From Acidaminococcus fermentans_A (GTDB taxonomy: Bacteria; Bacillota; Negativicutes; Acidaminococcales; Acidaminococcaceae), in contig NZ_JBQOUY010000004.1 of the NCBI RefSeq assembly GCF_052216985.1, positions 62,001 to 126,000 on the forward strand: a stretch of DNA of 64,000 bases. The letters are read 5' to 3'. Below are positions 9,743-18,295 of this stretch, one piece after another. Position numbers and translations under genes: made by a program. Below the pieces are notes generated by a model, which saw only the letters and a program-made list of their open reading frames with translations, made no database searches and was not told where the DNA came from. The first letter of the stretch is position 1; every line of letters begins with the position of its first letter.

Positions 9743-11180
9743 CCGGAACAGCTGGAAGCGGCTGGGCCGGGCGCTGATGACTGGATTCTGTACGGCTGTA
9801 TGGGGTCTTCCCCTGGCAGCATGGGCCGCAGCCCCGGTACCTTCGGATTATCCGGTGCATCAGGCAGCCATGACGGCCATGGCTGCGGCTGTGTGCGCTG
9901 GCAGCTACCATCCGGAAAACAGCCGGGAAATCCGTTATCTGGAAGATTATGGCTGGACTATGACCCCTTATACCCTGAAGGACGGGGGGACAGAAGTGAA
10001 CTTCACTCTGGCCCGGCAAAAGGGGCTGCTCCGGGGCAAAAATTGGACCGTAATGGCGTTCCGGGGCAGTGCCACCCGGGACGACTGGAAGCTGAACATG
10101 AAGATGAAGGCAGTCCCTTATCCAGAAGGAGCCAAAGACCGGAAGGACCAGGGAGAAGAGGCAGAGAAAGGCTCCGCCGTCCATGAAGGATTCCTTCGGT
10201 ATGCCCGGGCAGCGCTTTCCCAGCCTCTGGACGTGGATGGGGACGGCCGAAAGGAAACCCTGGCGGCCTATCTGAAGGAGCATCCCAAAGAAAAAATGGT
10301 GCTCACCGGCCACAGCCTGGGGGGAGCCGGTGCCACCTTGGTGGGAGAAGAACTAGTCCGCCAAGGGGTGGACAAAAAACAGATCCCGGTGATTACCTTC
10401 GGGGCCCCGGCAGTGGGGAACCGAGCTTTTGCCCGGACCTACGGATCCCAAATCGATCTGTTCCGGGTAGTGACCTCCCTGGACCCGGTGCCTGGTGCTC
10501 TCCAGACGGTGACCCGGTCCGGGTACCAGCAGTTCGGGGAGAAGAAGGAATATGCCCTGTCCGGCAACTACACCGATTACCAGCATCCCATTTCCTATTA
10601 TCTGGATCTGGCGGTGCAGGATTATTACCGGCAGCGGAACCAGGCGGAAAAAGATGGCCTGTGGGCCCCGGTGCCTCTGGAACAGAGAAAAGGGAAGGGG
10701 CCGTTGGCCGCCCTGGCGGTGCTGTGCCTGGACAATGGGGCGGATACCCGGTATTCCCCGGATCTGGGGCAGTTCCTGCTGGACGAATACAGAGGGGCAC
10801 TGCCCCGGTATGTGGTACTGGTCTACGGGCACACCGCCGGCAGCAATCTTCCTGCCTTCCAGGAAGAGCTGCGACAGAAGGCACGGAAAGCTGGAGCCGA
10901 TGTGCTGGTGACCGCTCAGGTGGAACGGCAGCGTCTGGGACAGACGGATAAATGGTCCATCCTGCTGGGGCAGGAAGTGGTGAGCCTCCGGCCGGGGGGC
11001 GTCCATTCCGTCACCGCTGGCAGTACCCAGGTACGCTTCGAACAGGGGGTCATCCAAAGCCTCTTGAGCCTGTGGGAAGAACAGAAAAAAGAACTGGAGA
11101 AGGCTCTGCCGGAAACCAGGGACCAGGAACCATTGTGGATATTTTTACGAGAAGAGGGGAATTGGGATGAAAATCATTGA
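9720..11180 (+). CDS. Secreted class 3 lipase/esterase
   Basis: The 486-residue protein has an N-terminal signal sequence (Arg/Lys-rich start, hydrophobic MTGFCTAVWGLPLAAWA, AxA cleavage site). The lipase 3 fold is shown by the nucleophile elbow GHSLGG (Ser199), a following Asp in SLDPVPG (Asp255) and His289 in YQHPIS, which together fit a Ser-Asp-His triad. Upstream, VMAFRGSATRDDW matches the oxyanion-side strand of the family. The last 170 residues are an extra domain that I do not recognise. The likely substrate is a lipid ester or acylglycerol in the envelope or outside the cell. The gene overlaps both neighbours, which suggests translational coupling. Met20 is an alternative start but would lose the basic n-region, so Met1 is preferred. 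Confidence 0.85.
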   Translation: MPGILVFDRNSWKRLGRALMTGFCTAVWGLPLAAWAAAPVPSDYPVHQAAMTAMAAAVCAGSYHPENSREIRYLEDYGWTMTPYTLKDGGTEVNFTLARQKGLLRGKNWTVMAFRGSATRDDWKLNMKMKAVPYPEGAKDRKDQGEEAEKGSAVHEGFLRYARAALSQPLDVDGDGRKETLAAYLKEHPKEKMVLTGHSLGGAGATLVGEELVRQGVDKKQIPVITFGAPAVGNRAFARTYGSQIDLFRVVTSLDPVPGALQTVTRSGYQQFGEKKEYALSGNYTDYQHPISYYLDLAVQDYYRQRNQAEKDGLWAPVPLEQRKGKGPLAALAVLCLDNGADTRYSPDLGQFLLDEYRGALPRYVVLVYGHTAGSNLPAFQEELRQKARKAGADVLVTAQVERQRLGQTDKWSILLGQEVVSLRPGGVHSVTAGSTQVRFEQGVIQSLLSLWEEQKKELEKALPETRDQEPLWIFLREEGNWDENH

Positions 11181-12060
11181 TGCCCATATGCATTTTTTCC
11201 GGTACGCCGGATTCGACCAGGTGGCTAAAACTGCCGGTCATGAAAACACAGTGGAGAACTATCTCCAGGCCTGCCGGGAGAACCATGTAGTGCTGTCCGT
11301 GGCTATGGGCAACGCCCCATTGGGGCTCAGCCGATTCGGAGGTGTGGTGCCCCGGGTGCCGGATCTGGCGGGTCCCTGCATCTTGGAACCCTATAACCAG
11401 CCGGCGGAGATCGCTTTCTGCGCCGGGCTGGAAAGCAACGGCCTGACGAAGGAGAACTGTGAAAAGACCGCCTTGGAATTCGAACCGGTGGTCCGGAACC
11501 CCCATTGTGTGGGCATCAAGATCTATACCGGCTACAACCAGGTCTATGCGTACGATCCCCTCCACTACCCCTTGTACGAATTGGCTGAAGCCTATCAGGT
11601 ACCAGTGGTGTTCCATACCGGGGATACGGCCGGAGGCCATGGGATGCTGAAATACGCCCATCCTCTTACCATCGATGAAGTGGCCGGAAAGTTTCCTCAG
11701 GTGAAATTCGTCATCGCCCACTGTGGCAATCCCTGGATCCTGGACGCCATGGAAGTGGTGGCCAAGAACCCCAATGTGTATGTGGATCTGTCCGGGCTCC
11801 TGGAAGGGAAGTTCGACGGGGCCCTCTTCTATGAAAGGCACCGGGATTATTTCCGCTATATCCGGATGTGGCTGGATTACGTGGACCGGTACGACAAGGT
11901 GCTCTACGGCACTGACTGGCCTTTGATCAACATCCACAGTTATATCGAAAACATGAAATTGGTGGTGCCGGAAGCCCATCATGAAGACTTTTTCTATAAA
12001 AATGCCCTGCGGGTCTATACCAAACTGCTGGGGCTGCTGCCTAAGGAGGAAAAACCATGA
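11167..12060 (+). CDS. Amidohydrolase family (amidohydro_2) metal-dependent hydrolase
   Basis: The 297-residue product carries the metal-site signatures of the amidohydrolase 2 / TIM-barrel family: DAHMH at residues 5-9, VVFHTGDTAGGHG, KFVIAHCGNPW and YGTDWPLI. Members hydrolyse or decarboxylate small cyclic and aromatic acids; the substrate here cannot be told from sequence. It is probably cytoplasmic, as there is no signal peptide. The start overlaps the lipase 3' end by 14 bases and its stop overlaps the next start (ATGA), so it belongs to the same operon. Confidence 0.85.
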   Translation: MKIIDAHMHFFRYAGFDQVAKTAGHENTVENYLQACRENHVVLSVAMGNAPLGLSRFGGVVPRVPDLAGPCILEPYNQPAEIAFCAGLESNGLTKENCEKTALEFEPVVRNPHCVGIKIYTGYNQVYAYDPLHYPLYELAEAYQVPVVFHTGDTAGGHGMLKYAHPLTIDEVAGKFPQVKFVIAHCGNPWILDAMEVVAKNPNVYVDLSGLLEGKFDGALFYERHRDYFRYIRMWLDYVDRYDKVLYGTDWPLINIHSYIENMKLVVPEAHHEDFFYKNALRVYTKLLGLLPKEEKP

Positions 12061-12527
12061 TTACAGGTAATCTTGCCCATTTGGAACGGCTGGCCGGTCA
12101 GCTCACCGGTCCGGTAAAAAAAGCCTTGGAACTTCTGGTGGAACGGGATGTGACGGAACTCCCGGCAGGGAAGACCCCGCTGGCCGGAGAAGATATCTTT
12201 GCCAGCGTCAATGTCTATGAAACGGAACCGGCAGCGGACCGCCGGCCGGAGAAACACTTCCAGTACATCGATATCCAGGTCCTAGGTGCCGGAAGAGAAA
12301 AAATCGGCTATACGGATATGGAAAATGCCGGAGAAATCACGGAAGACCGAAGTGAACCCAACGATGTGGTGTTTTACGGCAAGGTGGAGAAGGAGAACTT
12401 TGTCCAGCTGGAAAAAGGGGACTTTGCCATTTTCTTTCCTTGGGAAGTCCATCGGCCCAACTGTCAATTTGAGGGGAAGGCGGAAAAAGTGAAGAAAATC
12501 GTAGTCAAGGTACGGATGGATCAATGA
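12057..12527 (+). CDS. YhcH/YjgK/YiaL family protein (DUF386)
   Basis: The 156-residue protein matches the cupin-like YhcH/YiaL family, which includes NanQ (sialic acid anomerase) and EbgC. Diagnostic stretches are KHFQYIDIQVLGAGREKIGY, where the His is part of the presumed metal site, and DFAIFFPWEVHRPN with a second His. Family members often act on sugar acids or open/close sugar rings. It overlaps the amidohydrolase stop by four bases (ATGA). No sugar transporter or kinase is nearby, so its substrate here stays open. Confidence 0.85.
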   Translation: MITGNLAHLERLAGQLTGPVKKALELLVERDVTELPAGKTPLAGEDIFASVNVYETEPAADRRPEKHFQYIDIQVLGAGREKIGYTDMENAGEITEDRSEPNDVVFYGKVEKENFVQLEKGDFAIFFPWEVHRPNCQFEGKAEKVKKIVVKVRMDQ

Positions 12528-12540
12528 TAGGCAGTGGGCT

Positions 12541-12564
12541 GCTGCCTACGTGGCAGCCTTTTTA
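12541..12564 (+). terminator. Terminator after the lipase operon
   Basis: The hairpin GCTGCC-tacgt-GGCAGC is followed by CTTTTTAT. A second, looser hairpin (AACCTGCAA ... TTGCAGGTT plus T run, about 12569-12607) follows immediately. Confidence 0.75.
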
Positions 12565-12609
12565 TGACAAACCTGCAACATCTGTGGCAAAGATATTGCA
12601 GGTTTTTTG

Positions 12610-12638
12610 TTGACAATTTTTCTTCAGCATGCTATCTT
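12610..12638 (+). promoter_or_regulatory. Promoter of the haem uptake operon
   Basis: TTGACA (12610-12615), a 17-base spacer and TATCTT (12633-12638) form a near-consensus sigma-70 promoter about 100 bases before the binding-protein gene. Confidence 0.7.
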
Positions 12639-12649
12639 TTTTACGAAAC

Positions 12650-12665
12650 TAGTTATATATAACTA
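12650..12665. promoter_or_regulatory. Perfect 16-bp palindrome, candidate operator
   Basis: TAGTTATATATAACTA is an exact palindrome lying 12 bases after the -10 box, around +5 to +20. Its placement suits a repressor. An iron- or haem-responsive regulator is the natural guess from the downstream genes. It does not look like a standard Fur or DtxR box. Confidence 0.5.
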
Positions 12666-12733
12666 ACTAAATACGAATATAACGTGAAAAAATTATGTAA
12701 AACAGCAAAATTAAGTTAGGAGAAACTAATAAC

Positions 12734-13723
12734 ATGGTAAAAAGATGGATCCTACTGATGCTTTCCTGTTTCCTGCTGCTGGTTTTGGCCGGCTGCGTTC
12801 CCCAAGCCCAGGAAGCCGCTCCTAAAGAAAAAACAGCGGTGACCCTGCCCTATCCCAGAGCCCTGGAAAAATACGGCATCACCGGCAGCGTAACCCTGGC
12901 CAAAAAACCGGAACGGGTGGTGGCCCTGACCAATACACCGGTGCTGACCCTCCATGCCTTGGGAGTGAACCTGGTGGGGATCCCCGCCACCAAGATCGTC
13001 CAGTGGCCGGAAGATCTGAAGCAGCATGCAAAGGAATTCCAGACCGGGATGCGCTCCAATATCGATCTGGAAGGAGTCATCGCGCTCCAGCCGGATCTGG
13101 TGATCGTGGGCTACCATGCTCGAGACACCTACGGCAAGATCCTGGAACGGGAAAAGATCCCGGTCTATTACGTGGATGCAGGTCCGACGGTTTCCTATGA
13201 TTCCATCAAAGAACTGACCCTGATCCTGGTAGATGCTTTCGGAAAAGAGTCAGAGGCAGGGTTGAGAATCAAGGAACGGTTCCAGCAGGTGGAAAAAGAA
13301 ATGGAAAATGCCCGGCAGCAGAACCAGGGAAAGAGAGTCATGGTCCTCCAGGCTGCGCCGCCCCGTTTCTATCTCCAGAACAAAAATGGCACTGTGGGAT
13401 CCATGCTCCAGCTGCTGGGCTTTACCAACGTGGCTCCGGAAATGGGGGGCTCCATGGTCCCCATGGATCAGGAAAAGGCACTTTCCTATCAGCCTGATCT
13501 GGTGGTCTGTGTTTCGGCCATGGCGGGGGAAAATGAGCAGCGGGAAGCCATGGAACAGGAATTTCGGGATCATGCCTCCTATTGGGATCATTTTGCTGCC
13601 ATCCGGGAAGGCCAGGTCATTTATCTGCCCAAGTGGTTCGCAGTGTCCGGGGGCCTGGATGAATTGGACCAGATCCAGGACTTGATCCGCCGGCTGGATA
13701 GCCTGAAAGAAGGCAAGGCATGA
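12734..13723 (+). CDS. ABC importer substrate-binding lipoprotein (haem/iron-chelate type)
   Basis: The 329-residue protein has a lipoprotein signal with lipobox LAGC (Cys at about residue 21) and a PF01497 periplasmic-binding fold: KKPERVVALTNTPVLTLHALG, the LQPDLVIVGY strand and QPDLVVCV in the second lobe. It should hand a metal chelate, probably haem, to the permease encoded next. It starts the island, and its stop overlaps the permease ATG (ATGA). The haem assignment is inferred from the receptor, flavodoxin and HutW genes downstream; corrinoid or siderophore binding is the alternative. Confidence 0.85.
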   Translation: MVKRWILLMLSCFLLLVLAGCVPQAQEAAPKEKTAVTLPYPRALEKYGITGSVTLAKKPERVVALTNTPVLTLHALGVNLVGIPATKIVQWPEDLKQHAKEFQTGMRSNIDLEGVIALQPDLVIVGYHARDTYGKILEREKIPVYYVDAGPTVSYDSIKELTLILVDAFGKESEAGLRIKERFQQVEKEMENARQQNQGKRVMVLQAAPPRFYLQNKNGTVGSMLQLLGFTNVAPEMGGSMVPMDQEKALSYQPDLVVCVSAMAGENEQREAMEQEFRDHASYWDHFAAIREGQVIYLPKWFAVSGGLDELDQIQDLIRRLDSLKEGKA

Positions 13724-14721
13724 ATCGGGCATTTCGCGGTTCCCGGACCGCAGGGATCTGTCTCCTGCTATTTTGCTTCCTGGGGATCTTGGCTTTATTC
13801 GCCTTGGGGCTAGGCAGTGCCTGGTTCGCTCCGGCCCGGATCCTTACGGGATTGTGGGAACAGGATCGGACCATCCAGGTGGTGATCCTGAATCTGCGGC
13901 TGCCCCGGATCCTTATGGCCATCCTGGTAGGGGCCTCTCTTTCAGTGTCGGGAGCACTGCTCCAGGCCGTCATGCGGAACCCCCTGGCAGACCCAGGTAT
14001 CATCGGAGTTTCTGCCGGAGCTGCTACGGCGGCCACTTCCGTCATGCTGCTGGCTCCCACTCTGCTTTCTTCCGTCCCCCTCTTTGCTTTCGGGGGCGCT
14101 CTAGTGGCCTGTGTGCTGATCTATGCCATGGCTTGGAAGAACGGGGTGGATCCAGTGCGGATCGTCCTTTCTGGGGTGGCTATCAACACCGTCCTGGGAG
14201 CTTATACCTCCTTCCTGCAGCTGCTCAATGCGGACAATCTGTCCAATGTGCTGGGTTTCCTTAACGGGAGCCTTTCCGGCCGGGGTTGGGAACATGTGGC
14301 CACTGTGGCTCTTTATGCTGGGGTGGGATTACTCTTGGCCGCCGGCTGCATCAAAAGTGCCAATATCCTCCAGCTGGGGGACGAAATGGCTTCCAGCCTG
14401 GGGGTCAATGTGGACCTCCTGCGAATCGTTATTTCTGCTGTGGGGGCCTTCCTGGCGGCGGCTACAGTAGCCATGGCTGGGATGATCGGCTTTGTGGGAC
14501 TTGTAGTCCCCCATATGGCCCGGATCCTGGGCGGTGCGGATTACCGGTCCCTGCTGCCGATTTCCGCTCTGCTGGGCGGTGTCATCCTGTTGGCAGCAGA
14601 TACCATGGGGCGGATCCTGATTCCAGGGATGGAAATCCCAGTGGGGGTCATCATGGCTATGACAGGAGGACCTTTTTTCCTATATATGCTGCGAAAAGGA
14701 GGCAAAGTCCGTGGAAATTAA
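13720..14721 (+). CDS. FecCD/HmuU-type ABC permease
   Basis: The 333-residue protein is highly hydrophobic throughout, as expected for the ten-helix BtuC/FecCD fold. Recognisable family segments are LNLRLPRILMAILVGASLSVSGALLQAVMRNPLADPGIIGVSAGAA and, near the C-terminus, MIGFVGLVVPHMARILGGADYR, which forms the ATPase-coupling region. It probably works as a homodimer in the inner membrane. Overlaps on both sides (four bases with the binding protein, eleven with the ATPase) support one transcript. Confidence 0.93.
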   Translation: MNRAFRGSRTAGICLLLFCFLGILALFALGLGSAWFAPARILTGLWEQDRTIQVVILNLRLPRILMAILVGASLSVSGALLQAVMRNPLADPGIIGVSAGAATAATSVMLLAPTLLSSVPLFAFGGALVACVLIYAMAWKNGVDPVRIVLSGVAINTVLGAYTSFLQLLNADNLSNVLGFLNGSLSGRGWEHVATVALYAGVGLLLAAGCIKSANILQLGDEMASSLGVNVDLLRIVISAVGAFLAAATVAMAGMIGFVGLVVPHMARILGGADYRSLLPISALLGGVILLAADTMGRILIPGMEIPVGVIMAMTGGPFFLYMLRKGGKVRGN

Positions 14722-15490
14722 AGGTGTGAAACTGGGTCTGGGATATGAAGGGCGGATGGTCCTGCAAGATTTTGACATTGAGATCCGCCAGGGGGAAATC
14801 ACCACCTTTGTGGGACCCAACGGATCGGGGAAATCCACGGTGCTCAAGACACTGACCCGTCTCTTGCCCTGCCGGCAGGGAACGGTACTCTGCAATGGGA
14901 AACCCTTCCCCCAGATCGCTTCCCGGGCTTTTGCCCAGAAAGTGGGGATCCTGCCTCAACAGCATCTGGCACCTCCGGATTTTTCCGTACGGCAGCTGGT
15001 CAGCTTTGGCCGGGTCCCCTATCAAGACTGGCACAGCGGAAATTCACCGGAAGATGATGCAGTGGTGGAATGGGCCATGGAAGCCACCGGAGTGAAGAAA
15101 CTCCGGGACAAACGGATCTGCGACTGCTCCGGGGGCGAGGCCCAGCGGGTATGGATCGCAGCGGTACTGGCCCAGCAGCCGGATCTCCTGTTCCTGGATG
15201 AGCCTACAACCTTTCTGGATATTTCCTATCAATACGAAGTGATGCAGCTGGTGAAGAAACTGAACCGGGAAAATGGACTGGGCATCATCATGGTTCTCCA
15301 TGATTTGGGGCAGGCTCTGGAAGTCAGCGATCGGGTGGTGGTGATCAAAGACGGGAAGAAATATGCCGAGGGACCGCCGGAAGCAGTGATCACCTCCCGG
15401 ATGCTCCGGGAAGTCTACCAGGTGGACTGTGATGTGGTCCGGCTGCCGGGCCGGAAACGGCCCATCCTGGCCTATGGGGAGATCAGCTGA
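14711..15490 (+). CDS. FecE/HmuV-type ABC ATPase
   Basis: The 259-residue protein has Walker A GPNGSGKST (about residues 36-44), a Q-loop, signature DCSGGEAQRVW (slightly altered from LSGGQ), Walker B LLFLDEPTTFLD and a switch His in VLHDL. It energises the importer. The start is GTG at 14711, inside the end of the permease gene. Its stop overlaps the next start by one base (TGATG). Confidence 0.92.
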   Translation: MEIKGVKLGLGYEGRMVLQDFDIEIRQGEITTFVGPNGSGKSTVLKTLTRLLPCRQGTVLCNGKPFPQIASRAFAQKVGILPQQHLAPPDFSVRQLVSFGRVPYQDWHSGNSPEDDAVVEWAMEATGVKKLRDKRICDCSGGEAQRVWIAAVLAQQPDLLFLDEPTTFLDISYQYEVMQLVKKLNRENGLGIIMVLHDLGQALEVSDRVVVIKDGKKYAEGPPEAVITSRMLREVYQVDCDVVRLPGRKRPILAYGEIS

Positions 15491-17226
15491 TGCTTCGCTG
15501 TTTTTTGTCCTATTACCGCAGATATCGGATGCTGACAGGGCTGCTCGCCTTGGGAGCTATCCTGGGAGCTCTGCTGGAACTGCTGTTTCCCTGGGGCGTG
15601 CGGCATATCCTGCAGACGGAACTGCCCAGTGGGGAATGGAACCGGATCCTCCGCTGGTGCTTCTGGCTGGGCATGGCTTACTGCCTGAATTTCCTATTGC
15701 TCTTTGCCGTTTCTTGGGGAAGTGGGATCCTGAGCGCAGGTATGGAGAATGATATGCGGAAAGATCTTTTTGCCCATCTCCAGAAGCTGCCTTTTGCTTT
15801 TTTCGACCATGCCCATACCGGACAGTTGCTGGCCACCCTTACTGGGGATGTGGCGGAAGCGGGGGAACTGGCGTCTCGGATCCCCAATGATCTGCTGGTC
15901 TGCTGCTTCAGCCTGACGGGCACGGCTTTCCTGCTAGTGACCTTGGACCCTTACCTGGGAAGCGCTGTTGTCCTTCTGATGGGCGCCAAGACCATCCATA
16001 CTGCATGGATCAACCTGAAGCTCCGGGACAGTTTCCAGGCGGTGCGGCAAGAGTATGGACGGCTTTCCGCTCTGGGAGAAGAAAACCTCAACGGCATCCG
16101 GATGGTGAAGGCCTTCACGGCGGAAACCCACAACCGGCGTTCTTTTGCCCGGGCTGCAGGAAAATACTTCCAGGCCAGACGGAAATCTTTCCAGATCCGG
16201 GCTTATTTCAATGCCAGCATCAATCTCTTCACCAATTCCATCAACCTGCTGATCCTTCTCCTAGGGGCCTGGCGCATCCGTCAGGGAGCCATGGATCTGG
16301 GGGATCTGGTGGCTTTTTTCCTCTATGTGGGGGTGTTCCTGAAACCAGTGATGAAACTGACCCTGTTCGTGGAAACCTACCAGAAAAGCATGGCTGGGTT
16401 CCGGCGGTTTTATGGGCTCCTGGAAGAACCAGAGGAAAGCGGGGGGAATCTTCCTGGGCTGCCGCCCCTCCGGGGCCGGATCGAGTTCCGGGATGTGTCC
16501 TTCCAATACCCGGGAGGAAGGCCTATCCTCCGGCACATCTCCTTCATCCTGGAACCGGGGACGAAGGCGGCTTTTGTAGGGGCCACCGGTGCCGGCAAGA
16601 CCACTCTGGTGAGCCTGATCCTCCGATTCTATGAACCTACGGAAGGCTGCATCCTGGTGGACGGATTGGATATCCGCCAGTACAGCCGGGAAAGCCTGAG
16701 AAAGCAGATTGGACTGGTTTCCCAGGACGTGTTCCTGTTTTCCGATTCCATCCGGCACAACATCGCTTACGGTGATTTCAGCAAACCGGCAGAGGCCATT
16801 GGGGAAGCGGCAGAAGCGGCCCGGGCCCTGGATTTCATCCAAGATCTCCCTGCTGCCTTTGCCACGGAAATCGGGGAACGAGGTGTGCGGCTTTCGGGAG
16901 GCCAGCGTCAGCGTCTGGCTCTGGCCCGGGCTTTCCTGAAGGATGCTCCCATTGTGGTGCTGGATGAAGCTACTTCCGCCTTGGACAATATCACCGAACG
17001 GCAGATCCAAGGGGAACTGGAAAAACTGGCCCGGGGCAGGACTACCTTGATGGTGGCCCATCGGCTCAGCACAGTGAGCCAGGCCGATACCATCCTGGTC
17101 CTGGACCAGGGACGGATCGTGGAAAAAGGCCCTCCAGCAGAACTGCTGCAGCGTCAGGGCCTTTATTATGCATTATGGAAGAAAGAAGCCGGGATACCAA
17201 CGGCTGGAAAGAGGGAAGGAAAATGA
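15490..17226 (+). CDS. Exporter-type ABC transporter (fused membrane and ATPase domains)
   Basis: The 578-residue protein has an N-terminal six-helix exporter membrane domain (about 1-310) and a C-terminal ATPase (about 325-570) with Walker A GATGAGKTT, signature LSGGQRQRLALARAFLKDAP, Walker B IVVLDEATSALD and H-loop VAHRLST. It would act as a homodimer exporting or flipping a lipophilic substrate. It lies in the middle of the haem operon, overlapping its neighbours by one and four bases. It may expel excess haem, a porphyrin breakdown product or a siderophore, but the sequence does not say which. Confidence 0.88.
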   Translation: MLRCFLSYYRRYRMLTGLLALGAILGALLELLFPWGVRHILQTELPSGEWNRILRWCFWLGMAYCLNFLLLFAVSWGSGILSAGMENDMRKDLFAHLQKLPFAFFDHAHTGQLLATLTGDVAEAGELASRIPNDLLVCCFSLTGTAFLLVTLDPYLGSAVVLLMGAKTIHTAWINLKLRDSFQAVRQEYGRLSALGEENLNGIRMVKAFTAETHNRRSFARAAGKYFQARRKSFQIRAYFNASINLFTNSINLLILLLGAWRIRQGAMDLGDLVAFFLYVGVFLKPVMKLTLFVETYQKSMAGFRRFYGLLEEPEESGGNLPGLPPLRGRIEFRDVSFQYPGGRPILRHISFILEPGTKAAFVGATGAGKTTLVSLILRFYEPTEGCILVDGLDIRQYSRESLRKQIGLVSQDVFLFSDSIRHNIAYGDFSKPAEAIGEAAEAARALDFIQDLPAAFATEIGERGVRLSGGQRQRLALARAFLKDAPIVVLDEATSALDNITERQIQGELEKLARGRTTLMVAHRLSTVSQADTILVLDQGRIVEKGPPAELLQRQGLYYALWKKEAGIPTAGKREGK

Positions 17227-17876
17227 ACATCTTGACTGCAGGCGTGGATTATTTCATCAAAGGAGGATGGGTCATGTGGCCTCTCCTTGTCTGTTCCATT
17301 GCTGTCCTGGCCATTGGGGTGGAACGGATGCTGTTCTTCCGGAAGGCGGAAAGCGGACGGCATTTTACCAAACAGTTCTGCCAGTGTGTGGAAAACAACG
17401 ACTGGAACCAGGCCAAGGAACTGGCGGACCGGACCCAGGGAGAAATCGCCAAGCTGGCCACCATCGTCATGGAACGCCATGATAACTATGAATATCTGGA
17501 GAACTTCATCAGCTATCGGGCAGAACGGGCCCTGGACAAATTCAAGAACCACCTGCCCTATCTGAATATCATCGTCACTTTGGCACCGGTCCTGGGGCTT
17601 TTGGGGACGGTGACCGGGATGATGGGGGCATTCAACCACATCACACAGCGGATGACCAACCCCATGGGGGTCACATCCGGGTTGGCCGAAGCCTTGATCA
17701 CCACTGTGTTCGGTTTGTGTATTTCCATCGTGGCAGTGGTATTCCACGGCTACTTTGAGCGGCGGATGAAGCTCATCACCTTGAACATCGAAGAAATGGG
17801 CAATACCCTCTTGGAAGCCGTACGGAAAAAGGAAACCTGCAGCGTGTGCTGCCATCCGGAACGGAGGCGGGCATGA
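17223..17876 (+). CDS. exbB: ExbB/TolQ-family proton channel subunit
   Basis: This is a MotA/TolQ/ExbB protein of about 217 residues with three hydrophobic segments: MWPLLVCSIAVLAIGVERMLFF near the N-terminus, and two in the core (LNIIVTLAPVLGLLGTVTGMMGAF and a C-terminal helix). The GLLGTVTGM motif is typical. I take ATG 17223 as start because it follows GGAAGGA and forms an ATGA overlap with the upstream stop; an in-frame ATG 16 codons earlier lies inside the ABC gene. With ExbD it harvests proton motive force for TonB. Confidence 0.92.
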   Translation: MNILTAGVDYFIKGGWVMWPLLVCSIAVLAIGVERMLFFRKAESGRHFTKQFCQCVENNDWNQAKELADRTQGEIAKLATIVMERHDNYEYLENFISYRAERALDKFKNHLPYLNIIVTLAPVLGLLGTVTGMMGAFNHITQRMTNPMGVTSGLAEALITTVFGLCISIVAVVFHGYFERRMKLITLNIEEMGNTLLEAVRKKETCSVCCHPERRRA

Positions 17877-18295
17877 TCAAGCTGAAGAACCGGAAAAAGA
17901 ATGAAATCGGGATCATGATCAGCCCCATGATCGATATGAGCTTCCTGCTGCTGGTGTTTTTCATCGTCACCACCATGAACATGAGCGAAGTACAGACCGT
18001 TCCGGTGCAACTGCCGGCTGCCACCCAGGCGCAGACCCAGCAGGAAAGCCGGTTCAATGTGGCGGTCCGGGAAGATGGAAGCCTGTACCTGGGGACAAAG
18101 CCCATTACCCGGGAGGCGCTGCTGGCCCAGGCCAAACAGGCGGCTGCCAAAGATCCTCAGTTTTCTCTGGTCATCTATGGGGATGGCAGAGCTGCCTATC
18201 AGACCATCCTGAGCCTGCTGGACGACTGCAAAGCAGCCGGGATCGTCCGGGTGGGGCTGGCGGCAGAGAAGGCGGATACCCATGGAAATCTGTGA
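17873..18295 (+). CDS. exbD: ExbD/TolR-family protein
   Basis: The 140-residue product has one N-terminal membrane helix containing the essential Asp (ISPMIDMSFLLLVFFIVTT), followed by a periplasmic domain, as in ExbD. ATG 17873 is chosen because it follows GGAGG and overlaps the exbB stop (ATGA). The 3' end overlaps tonB by 14 bases. Confidence 0.92.
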   Translation: MIKLKNRKKNEIGIMISPMIDMSFLLLVFFIVTTMNMSEVQTVPVQLPAATQAQTQQESRFNVAVREDGSLYLGTKPITREALLAQAKQAAAKDPQFSLVIYGDGRAAYQTILSLLDDCKAAGIVRVGLAAEKADTHGNL

